DNA of 64,000 nt from Trichodelitschia bisporula (lineage: Eukaryota; Ascomycota; Dothideomycetes; Phaeotrichales; Phaeotrichaceae). The notes under the pieces are model-generated. The model saw nothing but the letters and a program-made list of their open reading frames with translations, was not told where the DNA came from and searched no databases. The position numbers were made by a program, and so were the translations under genes. The stretch spans positions 1,273,148-1,337,147 of the forward strand of contig ML996687.1 of the NCBI GenBank assembly GCA_010356995.1, read 5' to 3'. Positions 1 through 11,517 of this stretch are shown in pieces (position 1 is the stretch's first letter; each line of letters opens with the position of its first letter).

Positions 1-544
1 TGCTGAAGTTCGTGGGACTCCTGTTGAACCCTCGCGAGTTGCTGTGTCATCGCCCTACATATGGTTAGAACATGTGGATATTCTTGCCCTGGAAGGATTT
101 AGATACTCACACCTGGAGCTGAAAAACTGTGTAGCTAGCTAGCTGCATCTTCGTGGTCAAAGCCATCTGGAAGGTTTCGATCTTCTTATCCATATCCTCA
201 ATCACCCACTGAACCTTCCACCAATGCTCTCCGACATGAGCAACTTCATCCTTCCCGAGTCTCTTCTTATATTTCTTGTCCAACTTGGTCCAGAATTTGA
301 CCACATGGTCGCAGCAGTCTCCACACGTTTTGAGCACGTCCTGTTGCAAGTTTTCATGTCCCTCGACTGTTGCTTTGCTGTACTGTGATTTGGCGTTGAT
401 CAGGATACTCTTTAAACTTTGTAGGTCGGAGCGAATCCCGAGGAAGCGGTCATCGACACCTCCAGCTTCGCGCAGTGCACCGATGACTGTTGTGACAAAC
501 TTCACGCCCGCAACGATATCGCCGGCAGACCACCCGAAAGACAT
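1..544 (-). CDS. NLR/STAND-type N-terminal domain protein, partial (runs off left edge)
   Basis: The ATG is at 542-544. Exon 1 is 111-544, a 56-nt intron is 55-110 (donor GTGAGT, branch TTCTAAC, acceptor TAG), and exon 2 is 1-54, still open at the window edge. The protein begins MSFGWSAGDIVAGVKFV and continues as an alpha-helical domain with a charged, coiled-coil-like stretch across the splice junction (QQLARVQQE). Starts of the type MSFGWSxGDI are common in fungal proteins whose N-terminal helical domain precedes a NACHT or other STAND module. By that resemblance I infer a fungal NLR-like or related signalling protein involved in non-self recognition, but the defining downstream domains lie outside the window. 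It could instead be a stand-alone helical-domain protein. The call rests on the start motif and general character only. Confidence 0.55.
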
Positions 545-2285
545 TACTGCTGTTGAACTCGGGACCCGGCCACGCGGTAAAGATGCAGATGCGGATGCGA
601 ATGCGCCGGCTCGTCGCCAAATCTGGCGTTAATGCTGAGAGGAACCAGCGATGGTAGCAAAGGTCTTCAGAATCTGAAAAGTCCCGTGGTTGGAAGATGT
701 CGTCTCGTGGGTCCAGTAAGAGCACAGACACCGAGGGTTGCAATATCAAGGTCGTACTAAAGGCCGTTAGCATATGCAGCAACCTATCGCGACAACGACC
801 GGGGAGGCAATCGCCCTCCATCATCAACGACTGACGTTAAGAGGCTACTAACCGTTTAAGCTCCCGCTGTGGAGAAAGGCGCTAGAGTGTCGAGTGTGAA
901 GACGGCGCAGTGAGTTCTCGACCTTTCATTGATAGCTAAGAGGCCGCACGAATTTCGTAGTGCTGGCGACGGACCTTTGTTCAAAGAACACTATTAATCG
1001 TAAGCCCGATTCATATCGAGTCATCTCTCTCTCGACCACGTCGCCGCGCAGCAGCTGGTCATCACGCTCTCAGCTTGACCACCTGGCCGGCCGGGCTTAA
1101 CAGCAGCCCAGCGAGCCCGGCCTCACCAAGCCACCACCACTGTCCGCCAAAAAGCCCAGAAATGAATGACCACAACTCACATACCTCCAAGGCAGCCAAC
1201 AAACCGATAAACCGACATCAACCCAGCGCAGCGGTAGGAGATTTACGACACCTGAAAGGATGCAGTAACTAGTGAGGCGGGGTTCTCTAAAACTAGCCAG
1301 CTCTGGGGGGGGAGAGGAAGGGAGGGGGGAGGGGGGTAAGGAGCGAGGCGGGGCATGTTCATGAGGCTGAAGCCCTGCTATGAAGCCTTCTTTTCACTCC
1401 GTCCCCTTCCATTTCCCACCCCCCCCCAGGCCTGTCAAACCACTTCAAAGAACAGGATAATCGCCCCCTCCCCCACTCCCCGCCCGCAACCGCCATTGGC
1501 CTGTTCCACGATGCACATGGTCCCAACCTGCACGTCCTGGTCGACAGGCTGCAGTTCACCAAAAGCAGCGAGCCTGGAAGCAGCCACGTCTCTCAGGTCG
1601 TGCTGCTAGCGGCTCTGGGGCGTAAGTTGTAAACCATAGAGCGCATGTTGAATACAGGCTGCCACTCGTGATGTGCGGTACATGCCTTTCTCTTCACGAT
1701 AATCTCGTCGGAGGTACAACAGACCAGCTGGATGGCTATTGATCGACATACCCTCCTCGGAGAAAAAAAGCCACCGGCAACCGCAGCCGGGCCAAGGGCC
1801 CAGGAAGGCGGCCTCAAAACCGTACTCGCTTTCCCGCCTCAAAGATCGAAACCGGATATCAATTCACTCGTCTCGTACTGTGTAAACGCGGGCTCACCTG
1901 ATGAGAGCCGTGATTAGTAGATTAAGCTAGATAATTATCAGACTGTACCATCGACAATCCTCGCGTGTGTGCTTCGCCCGCATGAAGCGTTTTGCTCCCC
2001 ACACACGCCAGCCCAATGCCCATTCGCCCTTGCCTGTCCTTCAATCCCGCGTCCCCTCGAAATGCATGTGCCCTGCCTAATACCAACTGCATCCCAATAT
2101 CAGCTGCATCTACAATAGCCTCGTGCGGAGCGGCCACCGCACGAAAAGGAGAACGGAGTAACGTAACCCAGCAAAATAACGCTCGCATAATACAGCAACA
2201 GCAGAATGCCTTCAACCCAACCCTGTCAGCAGCAAAGCGACCCGCACCGCCGGCGCCGACCCGCGGTACCGGCCCTCGCACGTAC
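545..2285. other. intergenic, no supported gene
   Basis: This holds the upstream region of the NLR-like gene and the 3' flank of ERG12. Short overlapping open frames occur on both strands but none shows recognisable motifs or splice continuity. A purine/G-rich tract lies at about 1303-1342. Confidence 0.6.
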
Positions 2286-3972
2286 CTACATCCCCCAGAA
2301 CTTCCATCCTTCGCGCACGTCGCTGTTATCAAACTGCTTGCTCGCCGCCACGCCAACAAGCCGCTCGATACCCTCATTGCCGTCCGCGCGCAGGAACTTC
2401 TCCTGGTCGATTTCCTCGCCGCCCTCCTCGCCGCTGCCATTCTGCAACACCGCAGGCCAGAGCACGCCCACACCGTCGCCCGCCAGCGTCGTCTGGAACA
2501 TCTGGAAGCCTTCGGCCTCAAGCGCATGGCTCAGCTTGACTAGCCGCTCCGTCTTGTGCATCGATGCGCGCCGGTGAAGCCTGATGCGCTGCCCTGGCTC
2601 GGCTTGGGTTTCCTTTAGCGATTCGGGGTTGACTATAGTGATCGCGCAGCCGCCACCACCGGCACCCGTCAGCTTTGTCCACCCGATGCCGGCGCCGTCG
2701 ATGAGTTCGCGGATGCGCTCGAGCTTGGGATGAGAGACACCGAGGGAGACGAGGAGGCCGTGGTTGATGGTGCAAAGCTCGCCGAGATGGCGCAGCGTTG
2801 CGGGATCCTCGGAATCGAAGCTCTCCTTCGAGATAAGGTTGTGTGCGGATTCGGTGACATTGCCTATGGCGTCGAGGATGAGGTTCGTGATCTCAGGGTG
2901 CTGTTTTCGAAGGACCGCAACCTTGGCCACCTCGGTGTGGGTACTTCGTGACTGGCGCGTGTTGACGAGAAGGAGAGGGAGCTCTGGGAAATCGGGGAGT
3001 GATGTAACCACGGGCGGTTTATTGTAATCCATGCGCTGGAAAAGGACTGCCTTCCCCCGAGAAGCGACCGTGTTGTCGACGCCGGACGGGTTCCCGTGTA
3101 TACACATTTCCGCCACAAAGGCCCACTGATTTATCCGCTCGATCTGAATCCTCGATTCGTCGGGTGGCTGGTCCTGGTGCGGGCCGCTCAGAGCCCGAAT
3201 CTGCATCAACAGTGCACAGCTTAAGCACACGGCAATGCTTGCGCTGCTTCCCAAACCCGCACCGATTGGGATAGTGGACCGTAATGTGTACACACAGGGT
3301 GGCGATTTTGGCGATCCGAGTGAGAGGAAGAGGTAAAGGAAGGCACTGGCAGAGGAATGGTGAACCTTGCGCATGTCCTCGGAGAGACCTGGAGAGATGG
3401 TGGCAATGTGTGGCTTCAAAGCGTCCATCAATTCAGGGTCTAATGTGTTGACGAGATCGTAGTATGCCCGCTTCTTTCCATTTTGTGAGAATGTAGCCCA
3501 AGGTAGCTCATCAATATTCCAGGTATGATCAAGTCCAATGTCGGGGAACCTGAGGGACACGGTGCGGCGAGATTTGGAGAGAAAGGTGACGAGGAGGTAG
3601 GATCGAAGAGAGATGGCTGCAGCAATCGCTGGCTGGGATAATATCAGCATGGTAGTCTTCGGGACGGAGGCGCAGTTCTACTTTTCCATGAACCACTGCA
3701 TGCTCGCCATACACGATGACCTTGCCTGGTGCAGAGACCATAAACGCTGGCATCAGAGGAGTCGACATCTTGCGTTGCCTCCGCGCGGTTTCTGTAGCGC
3801 CGTTGACGGCACCTTTGTTCACGCCGTTGACGTTACCGTTCGCCGACATCGCGTCGTCGGTTGACGAGTCCGATTCGCTGCTAGGCACGTCTTCTTTGGC
3901 AAAAGATGCGCGCTTCACATGACCGCTGGCCCCGTTACGCGCGTGGGTCGGTCGGGGAGTCGAGGCAGCCAT
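2286..3972 (-). CDS. ERG12: mevalonate kinase
   Basis: Mevalonate kinase phosphorylates mevalonate to 5-phosphomevalonate with ATP, an early cytosolic step of the isoprenoid/ergosterol pathway. Exon 1 is 3682-3972 and exon 2 is 2286-3632, with a 49-nt intron (GTAGAA...CAG) that joins HGK to PAIAAA as in the family. The predicted protein is 545 aa. All three GHMP-kinase motifs are visible: APGKVIVYGEHAVVHGK (motif 1), IPIGAGLGSSASIAVC (ATP-binding motif 2) and LTGAGGGGCAITIV (motif 3). The reading frame is open further upstream to 4053, but that codon is TTG, so I chose the ATG at 3972. The N-terminal ~75 residues before motif 1 are Ser/Asn-rich and low in complexity, making the protein longer than the usual ~440-460 aa yeast form; a later start such as the Met of MSTPLMPAF is possible. 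It faces FMP32 across a 1.3-kb divergent spacer. Confidence 0.95.
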
Positions 3973-5247
3973 TGACCGTGTTGAACGAGGGGCTTTGCTG
4001 TGGTACGAAGTGTGGAACGAGAGACAGGGACGTTGAGAGAATGTTGGGACCAATTGGAGGACAAGCTCGGCTAGGAAATGCGCATCTTCTTCAACAGCAG
4101 CAAAGAAGTATTGAAGCAGATGAAGCAGAGAAGAAAGAAAGATCGAGGAATGGGAGACGGAGCTGACGGGGTTTACGAGTATATGAAGCGTTGTTTGTGC
4201 TATTGGCGATGCAACGCAGCCCCTTGAAGATGTGGCTGCAAGGGCGGGATGGACGGTACGTCACGCTGCACTCCGCCCGTTGATTGACTTGATGCGCTTC
4301 GATCAAGAGAACGGCGTAAACCTGCTCCGTCCTATCAATGCCTTCACAGCAATGGAGATGTCAGGGATGGAAAAGGGTAGTCTTTGCTCTCCCTTTTGAT
4401 GGCCCGCCAATAGCGATTGGGATATTATAAAGGCCGCGAGAGCAAGACGCGGGTTCTCCGCCATTTCCCCCAAAAGCAGTTTTTATACGCCGAGAGTCAA
4501 CTCCCCAGTGCCATCTCGGCACTCACTTCCGGATCCTTTGTCACGAGTCGCGGCGCACGATGGGACTCAGCCACCGAGAGCCTCGCAAGCTTTTGCTGCT
4601 TAGCAAGTCATGCGCCGGGTTCTGTTGCGGAGAAATTCAACAAAAGTTGGTTGATGAGTTCGTGTGGTCTTGGCTAGCTTCTCCCGCTACCCGACGGCAC
4701 TCCGGTTTGGTTCGTCTTCATCCGTTGCCCGTCATGGTGAAAGAGGGGGGGAAGAGCAAGGCATGGGCCATCCTGGAGAATATCTTGGGTGGGGATACAG
4801 CATGAAGAGCTACCGGTACCCCGCGCTTGATATTATGTACTTGCCAGAAATAATGATCGCCAACCTCAGATGTCTAGTTAATTTTGCCCTGCAATTGACC
4901 CGCCCGATCTAAGGCTGGCAGCTTGCTACCATCGGTCAGGGTATCAAGCATTACACCCCTGATTTGGGCGGTTGACATGCAACAGAAAGCGTTATATCAG
5001 TACCGGAAAACCTCCCCGGAATTAGATGCAAATTCGCTTCAGCATCATGGACGTTGGAACTGTGGCGCAGAGTGACTTCGCTGTGGCTCATCATCGTCAT
5101 CGGGAGCTGGAAGCTCGGACGCATGGACATGTTCGGCGAGCTCAGAGTGATCACGACCAACAAGGAACCTTCCACTCCCAAGAAACCGAATCTCCCCCAC
5201 AAGATCCTCTTCCCCCACACGCCCAAGCCTACCCGCCATCATCAACC
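3973..5247. other. divergent intergenic region between ERG12 and the DUF1640 gene
   Basis: About 1.3 kb separates two divergently transcribed genes and should hold both promoters. A TATA-like stretch (ATTATAAAGG) lies near 4425-4435. No additional gene can be supported. Confidence 0.5.
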
Positions 5248-6164
5248 ATGGCTTCATCGTTACATGTTGCGGTACCTAGGTTTGCACTCCCGCGGATCTC
5301 GCTACGGACGACTCACGTCCGTCCTGTTCGTGCGCTCGCCGCGCCGCCGCGGAGAGACACTCAAGCCCACCCGCTCTCCACAAACGCCCCCGCGATACCC
5401 CGCTGGACCGCATGCCAGACTATCTCTACCACTCATATCGAGAGACGTCCTGCCTTGCAATGTCTCTCGCCCATCGCACAGCGGGCCTTCTCAGCGTCGC
5501 CACGACATCTTCGTGTCCACCACTTTGACACACTCAAGTTTGTCCAGCGCCTCAAAGACGATGGTTTTACCGAAGAGCAAGCCGTAGCCATGATGAAGGT
5601 CCTCAGCGATGTGATTGAGGAGAGGTATAGCTTTCAGCATTCTCTTTCGTAGTCGCTGTGCGCTGGCTCACTGTAGCAGCATCCAGAACCTAACCCGCAC
5701 AATGGTGCTGCGCGAAGACCAGGAGAAGGCCACATACACGCAAAAAGTCGACTTTGCGAAGCTGCGCTCAGAGTTGCTCACGGCTGACTCTACGGAGTCT
5801 GCGCTCACGCGCGCCTCCCACGAACGTCTTACCAATGAGCTCGCCAAAATCAACGCCAGACTGCGCGATGAGGTTCAACGGACACAGGCTTCGGTGCGGC
5901 TAGACCTCAACTTGGAGAAGGGCAGGATACGCGAAGAAGCCAACGTGCAGGAACTCAAGCTCAAGGAGACGGAGGCGAGAATCGAGAGCGAGACAGCTGT
6001 CCTGCGCGAAAGGCTGGAGGCCGTAAAGTTCTCTACACTCCAATGGCTGATGTACGTCCCCCGCTCCGTTGGCTCAATCACTCTGGCGTCTCTAACAAGC
6101 TTGCAGAGGCGTTTGCACCGGCACCGCGGCCCTGATACTGGGTGCCTGGCGCCTGTTGATGTAA
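5248..6164 (+). CDS. mitochondrial coiled-coil membrane protein, Fmp32/DUF1640 (CCDC90/MCUR1) family
   Basis: Three exons (5248-5624, 5680-6051, 6107-6164) give 268 aa. Introns are 55 nt each with GTATAG...CAG and GTACGT...CAG ends. The N-terminus is Arg/Ser/Pro-rich without acidic residues, typical of a mitochondrial targeting peptide. The family core follows: FDTLKFVQRLKDDGFTEEQA, then SIQNLTRTMVLRED, then QKVDFAKLRSELL, a long Glu/Arg/Lys coiled coil, and a C-terminal hydrophobic helix (GVCTGTAALILGAWRLLM) ending the protein. This matches the DUF1640/CCDC90 architecture of an inner-membrane-anchored protein. Yeast Fmp32 has been linked to cytochrome c oxidase assembly or proline metabolism; the exact role here is inferred. 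The start has a good context (CAACCATGG). Splicing of the last 58-nt exon is required to keep the transmembrane end. Confidence 0.9.
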
Positions 6165-7494
6165 TGTGGAGAGCACTCACGCCCGCCTTTGAGCTTGTTC
6201 GTGACCTCAAAAACTGCGCCAGCATCGCTTCCTCTTTGGACTGTCCCCAGGATCGGGCACTGGGTTTGCGACTGGGGGCCGGCTGGGCATGGTTGTTGAT
6301 GGCCCGCCACCGGTCAGTGACGCATCGTACGCACGCAGATTGGGCCCGCGGTTGTCACACTGCACTATCAGAATTTGCTGATGAGCTGGCTGAAGAGGCA
6401 GAGAGCCTAGCAGCCCATGTGGCTTGCGATGGAATCGTGAGGAAGTTACGCAGACGCCCGATATTAGGCATGTTTGGTGTTGCGGCGTTCGCCTTGCAAT
6501 ATCCCCCGCCGTTTCAAGGCGCAAACCAAGGCCGAATCAAGCCGCCCGCTGCATCTTTTCTAGACACTTCTTAATTCGAAAATGAAACACTCTGGCCCTG
6601 CCCACGGTTTGCACAGCCTCTTTGCGCACTACCTACGATTGGTCCGGCACACGTGATGGGCTAGATCAGCATCCTGATGTTTGGCGCGATGTGGGTTGAC
6701 GTGATGCTGCGCTGCGTTTCCGGGGTCGCCTGAGTGGATGATAAGGGCAACAGAGACAGGCTGCCATCGATCAGTCTCAGCAGCTGGGATGCGTAGATTA
6801 AGACGAACTATGGTTCAAGAGGGCTAGGTACAGCGATTGTTACTACTGTAGACTGTCAGAGGAGAGGAACGGGCACCATTTATTAGATGCACCATTGATA
6901 AAGGCGTTCAGTTCCTTCACAGCCAAGGGAGGGCATCGGGCCACCGGTGGGCAATTCCTCCTCTGAAAAAGGATTGAAGGGAACCAATGAAAAGTGACGA
7001 GAAACAAGGCATAAAACAGCACGTTTGTTTGTACGTAGTAGGGTACGTAGTTTGAGAGATGGGACCAAGAAACACCGAAGAGAGAAAGACGAGGCAATGG
7101 ATAGGCAGTGCCACTTGCGGAAACTTGGGTACCATACGTAGATATGTTGTTGTTGTGGTCTTGTTGAGTGGTTCGGTCGTAACTGGCGAACTTTCAAGTG
7201 GGTGCGGGGGGGAACAGTGGCTGGCGGGGTCGAGCGTTGTTTCTGTTGCTTGTGAGCCTGTTGTCCCATGCTTTCCACCTTAACTGCCTGACACTGGACC
7301 CAGCGGACTTGCCTCAATCCAAGGACCCTCCATAAAGTCGGAAAGATCTTCTTGCGCCCCGAAACTCCCAACTCCGTCAACCTCACCTTGCACTCCACAC
7401 AATCCCCACTACAAACTGCTTCCCCCCCACCCCCACTTCTCCATTCTCTGCTTCAACCAACCCATTTCCCATACTCCTCATCACAAAGCTCACG
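6165..7494. other. intergenic; 5' region of the 14-3-3 gene
   Basis: No gene is supported. The last ~90 nt before the 14-3-3 ATG (about 7400-7490) are strongly pyrimidine-rich with runs of C, as in promoters and 5' UTRs of highly expressed filamentous-fungal genes. Confidence 0.5.
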
Positions 7495-8788
7495 ATGGCG
7501 GCCCCTAGCGAGGTAAGCATTCTCCGTTCTTCCACTCCTTGGCCCTGAGGGGTTCCATCGTGAATACCCCTCAGCGCTTGCGTGCCCCCCCGCTTGCTTA
7601 ATCAACGTTGTGCTGACCACCCTTCAACCATGCAGCGCGAAAGGTACGATTTGACTTGCATCGCCATCTCCATCGTTTGTATTAATTCATTTGTAGCAAA
7701 ACGTTCCTTGCTCGGCTGTGCGAGCAGGCTGAGCGCTACGATGGTAAGTGGCCTGACGTCCACACTCTGGAGATGGGGCCTTTGGCTAACGTACTCTCTC
7801 CGTAGAGATGGTTACGTACATGAAGGTAAGCAGCTTTTGTATCTGTAGTGCCATGGTCATCTGCTAACTCGAACACAGGAAGTCGCGCAGGTATGCAACG
7901 ATGCATGACGCATCGCGTGAGCCCGATCGAAGGCACCGATATTAACACTTCAGCAGCTTGGTGGCGAGCTCACCGTCGACGAGCGTAATCTCCTCTCCGT
8001 GGCTTACAAGAACGTCGTTGGCACTCGTCGTGCGTCGTGGCGCATCATCACTTCGATCGAGCAGAAGGAAGAATCCAAGGGCTCCGATAAGCACGTCTCC
8101 ACGATCCGCGAGTACCGTCAGAAGATCGAGACGGAACTGGAGAAAGTGTGCCAGGATGTTCTTGAGGTTCTTGATGAGCACTTGATCAAGAAGGCCGAGA
8201 CCGGCGAGTCGAAGGTCTTCTACCACAAGATGTAGGCGCGCACGTCTAGCGCTACCCCACATCACTTACAATATGCAGGAAGGGCGACTATCACCGCTAC
8301 CTCGCCGAGTTTGCGTCGGGCGAGAAGCGCAAGAATGCGGCTACGCACGCTCATGAGGCCTACAAGGTACCTACCTTCTTTCTCGCCTGACTAGACGCGT
8401 CTAACTCCATTTGCAGAGCGCTACCGATGTCGCCCAGACCGAGCTTACTCCCACGCATCCCATCCGCCTGGGCCTTGCGCTCAACTTCTCGGTGTTCTAC
8501 TACGAGATCCTGAACTCGCCCGACCGTGCTTGCCACCTCGCCAAGCAGGCGTTTGACGACGCGATCCAGGAGCTCGACTCGCTCTCCGAGGAGTCATACC
8601 GGGACAGCACGCTCATTATGCAGCTCCTGCGTGACAACCTCACTCTCTGGACGTCGTCTGACGGCGCGGAGGCGGAGCCCCCGGCTGATGCCCCCAAGGA
8701 GGAGAAGCCCGAGGCCGCTGCCGCTCCGGCGCCCGAGGCGGAGGCTCCGAAGACGGAGGAGCCGGCTGCTGAGCCTGCTGCTGCGTAA
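7495..8788 (+). CDS. 14-3-3 phosphopeptide-binding protein
   Basis: Eight exons: 7495-7512, 7636-7643, 7697-7743, 7806-7825, 7879-7890, 7957-8231, 8279-8366 and 8417-8788, giving 279 aa. The spliced protein reads through the family hallmarks without a break: [55 protein letters not shown], the phosphoserine-pocket region [28 protein letters not shown] and [10 protein letters not shown]. The C-terminal tail is Ala/Glu/Pro-rich. 14-3-3 dimers bind phosphorylated partners and act in cell-cycle, polarity and metabolic signalling; Aspergillus ArtA is the comparable protein. The first 35 codons are split among five tiny exons of 18, 8, 47, 20 and 12 nt. For exon 6, acceptor CAG at 7954-7956 gives the canonical VAQLGG; use of 7951-7953 would add one Gln. 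Confidence 0.97.
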
Positions 8789-9626
8789 ACGGATACGTTC
8801 GTGTCTCGTAGAGTCTCTAGCCAACGCAACTCGGGTGCAAGACGTTGTGCAGGGATACCCTTAGGTTACTTTTGAGCTCAGATAGTTTACTGTGGCGTTC
8901 TCGGACTGCAACAAATCTCGGCATCTTGCCCCCGGGTTCGGTCAAAGTTAGCTAGGGTTGCCGTGCAAGAGGTCGCTCATGGTTCTGTTGTCTTCGCTAT
9001 CCCCCTTTCCCCCTATTCCCCAATTTCCTTATTCTGTCTATTGTCTCTGTGGTACTTGAACGGATGCGTTGGCCGGTGGACGTTGTGGTGGGGCAGTTCG
9101 AGCGTTGCTTTGTCCTGGTGGCGCGCGAGTGTTGCCGATCACGACCCTCCTTTGTTATGCTAGTTGAGTACGGACCGTAAACGAAATAGTTACAACACCG
9201 CTGAAGTGGATGCCTTGAGTGATGTGTGTGCGTAGAGAAAGTCGTTTCTGGTACTGAGCGTTCGGGATTGATGATGGTCAGAACTGTTAAGGCCACCTGC
9301 TTCTAGGTTAAATTGCTGTATGGCTAGATGGAAATACCCCACGCGTCGTGACTCTACGTTTAAAGCTCTGCCGCAAAGCAATTTGCGGCCACAATCCTAC
9401 GCATCCGCATCCCTCATAACCAGGAATCGATTGTGTCATTGATGCCTTATGATAAGAGCGCACGTGCCATCAGTGCCTGAGGCCTTCAATCGGAACAACC
9501 TTGGGCCGAATCGCTTCCTCCGCCAAGCCTCCCGCACCACCAAATTACCCTGGCTATTCCTACTTCGCAAATACCGCCCTCCATTTCTTGCCTTCTCCCG
9601 ACATCGACAACGATCAAGCGATCAAG
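8789..9626. other. intergenic; 14-3-3 3' flank and eL36 promoter
   Basis: No gene is supported. The downstream half should contain the promoter and leader of the eL36 gene. Confidence 0.5.
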
Positions 9627-10178
9627 ATGCCGAAGGAAGTCAAGCCCAAGTCCGGCAGTGAGTATATTCTGAAGGAATGGCCATTTGCATCGTTGCTAAT
9701 AGAAAACAGTTGCCGTCGGCCTGAACGCTGGCCAGTAAGCCGCCCTTCCTCCCCGTCGCTGCGATTCTCCAGATACAATCGTGTCCTTGTTCAACGGTTG
9801 CTGATTGCCCTATAGCAAGGTCACTCCCTACCAGCCGAAGTCCAAGGTCTCGCGGACGAAGGGTCATCTGAGCAAACGCACCGCGTTCTGCCGTGAGATC
9901 GTTCGTGAGGTTTGCGGTCTCGCCCCGTACGAGCGCCGCGTTATCGAAGTAAGCTCTGCAAGCCTCTCTGCAAGATCGCAATACTTATACTCGCTAGCTT
10001 CTCCGCAACAGCAAAGACAAGCGCGCCCGCAAGCTGGCCAAGAAGCGGGTATGTATTCTCGATACCATTTACCGGCACCTACTTACGGATATCGCAGCTC
10101 GGGTCGTTCGGCCGTGCGAAGAGAAAGGTGGACGAGATGAGCAAGATCATCGCCGAGTCGCGTCGCGCTGGCCACTAG
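9627..10178 (+). CDS. RPL36: 60S ribosomal protein eL36
   Basis: Five exons (9627-9657, 9710-9734, 9816-9948, 9998-10048, 10098-10178) give 106 aa. The spliced protein carries the family signature end to end: SGIAVGLNAGHKVTP, SRTKGHLSKRTAFCREIVRE, VCGLAPYERRVIELLRNSKD and KRARKLAKKRLGSFGRAKRK. It is a basic component of the large ribosomal subunit and its length is normal for the family. The ATG at 9627 gives MPKEVKPKSG, the expected start; an in-frame upstream extension lacks similarity. Splice sites are canonical (GTGAGT, GTAAGC, GTAAGC, GTATGT donors). Multiple short introns near the 5' end are usual for ribosomal protein genes in filamentous fungi. Confidence 0.97.
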
Positions 10179-11517
10179 GTCAATCTCTGTTGGCGAAAAG
10201 GGTGTTTTGCTTTCGGGGTTTCGGTCGGTGCAGAGGGGTTCTCTCGGGCTGTACCCATGCATGATACATGACAATATGGAACGGGGCATCTTCTGCTGAT
10301 CGATATCTTTGCTCTGTGATTCAGTGACAGTTGACTTTTACGTTTGGACTGCATTGCCGTGAAAGCATGCCTTGCTATTCTTGAACCTCTGATTTGCGGA
10401 AATACCGCCTTGATGGTGTCAGATTCTCGCCGCACAACAACGATGCCACTGCTTAGGATATCCAAGGACTTTGATACGCCAATATGGGACATGAGGCCTA
10501 CATAGACCCAAGGTCGGCCACCCGCGGCAAAGCCAGAGCACGGGGAATGGTACCAAATGACTGAGAGAGAGTATCAAGGGTCAATCTTGTATCACATTGT
10601 ACGGAGTATGCATCATGGCTGAAGAAAGGCTTGACATGGGAATCTTCCCTTTGGAGACACTCCGAGGTGCAATAACTACAGAATGCTCCATAAGGTGGCA
10701 GAGCCCAGCAACGGCCATCCAATGCCCCCAATGCCTCCCTGCATGCGTAGATGCAACCGTAGAGCCCCATTCAGATCCATATACCGCCTCAAAACCGCAA
10801 TCTCTCATCAGTCGCAACTTGTCTCTTCGTTCGTGCTGTGAGCCATCATATTCCGCCGCCTCAACGCACCAACGCACCAATGCACACCTATGGTAGCAAA
10901 CCTAGCCTCAGAAGTGTAAGATGATCTCACGCCCCCGTACGCTGTACGCAGGGGATCAACCTCTTCCTATCATGAAAAAAACACAATTCATCACCGGCCA
11001 TGTCCTTTCGAAGCTTTCAAACTCTCACCTTAAAAAGCTCGTCGCGCCAAGCCTTGCCCGGTCCTAGCGCCCGGCGGTCCGTGCTTGGCAGAAATTTCTC
11101 TGAGAGGCTATAAAAGGGCGGTTGCTCTCCGACTCTTTTCGAAGCTTCGTGCGGCTGGCGCGACCTCCATGTTTCCCCATGTTGCCTTCTTCCTCTATCG
11201 GGCTGGGAAGGGGGTGTCGGTTGCGCCCCAGAGCGAAATATATTGCATACTCGGCTTCGCTGTCCGGTTTTGACGTGTGCGCCTGTTGAGTGGCGTGGGC
11301 GTTTGGGCGGTGGGTTGAACATCCCTTTGTTTATGAAAAAAACTTTTTGTGAGATGTGGGATTTGGAAGGGCGGTGATGATGCAGCGATGATCATGATAC
11401 GGACGTTATTGTCATGTTCATGCCGTGAACGGCGGATGTGGATTGATATCGCTACGCGCGAAGCTTCTTCGCGTGTACTGTACTATCCTTTCTCCTACTG
11501 CTTCCTGAACGACTACA
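10179..11517. other. intergenic, no supported gene
   Basis: This is the 3' flank of eL36 and the 3' flank of the convergently placed PITH-thioredoxin gene. Open frames on both strands are short, overlapping and without motifs. Confidence 0.5.

Noticed and set aside
450-827. 125-codon minus-strand open frame upstream of the NLR-like gene.
   Set aside because: No motifs, composition unlike its neighbour, overlaps the first exon in another frame.
3973-4053. Extended N-terminus of mevalonate kinase.
   Set aside because: The upstream frame begins at TTG and has no ATG before 3972.
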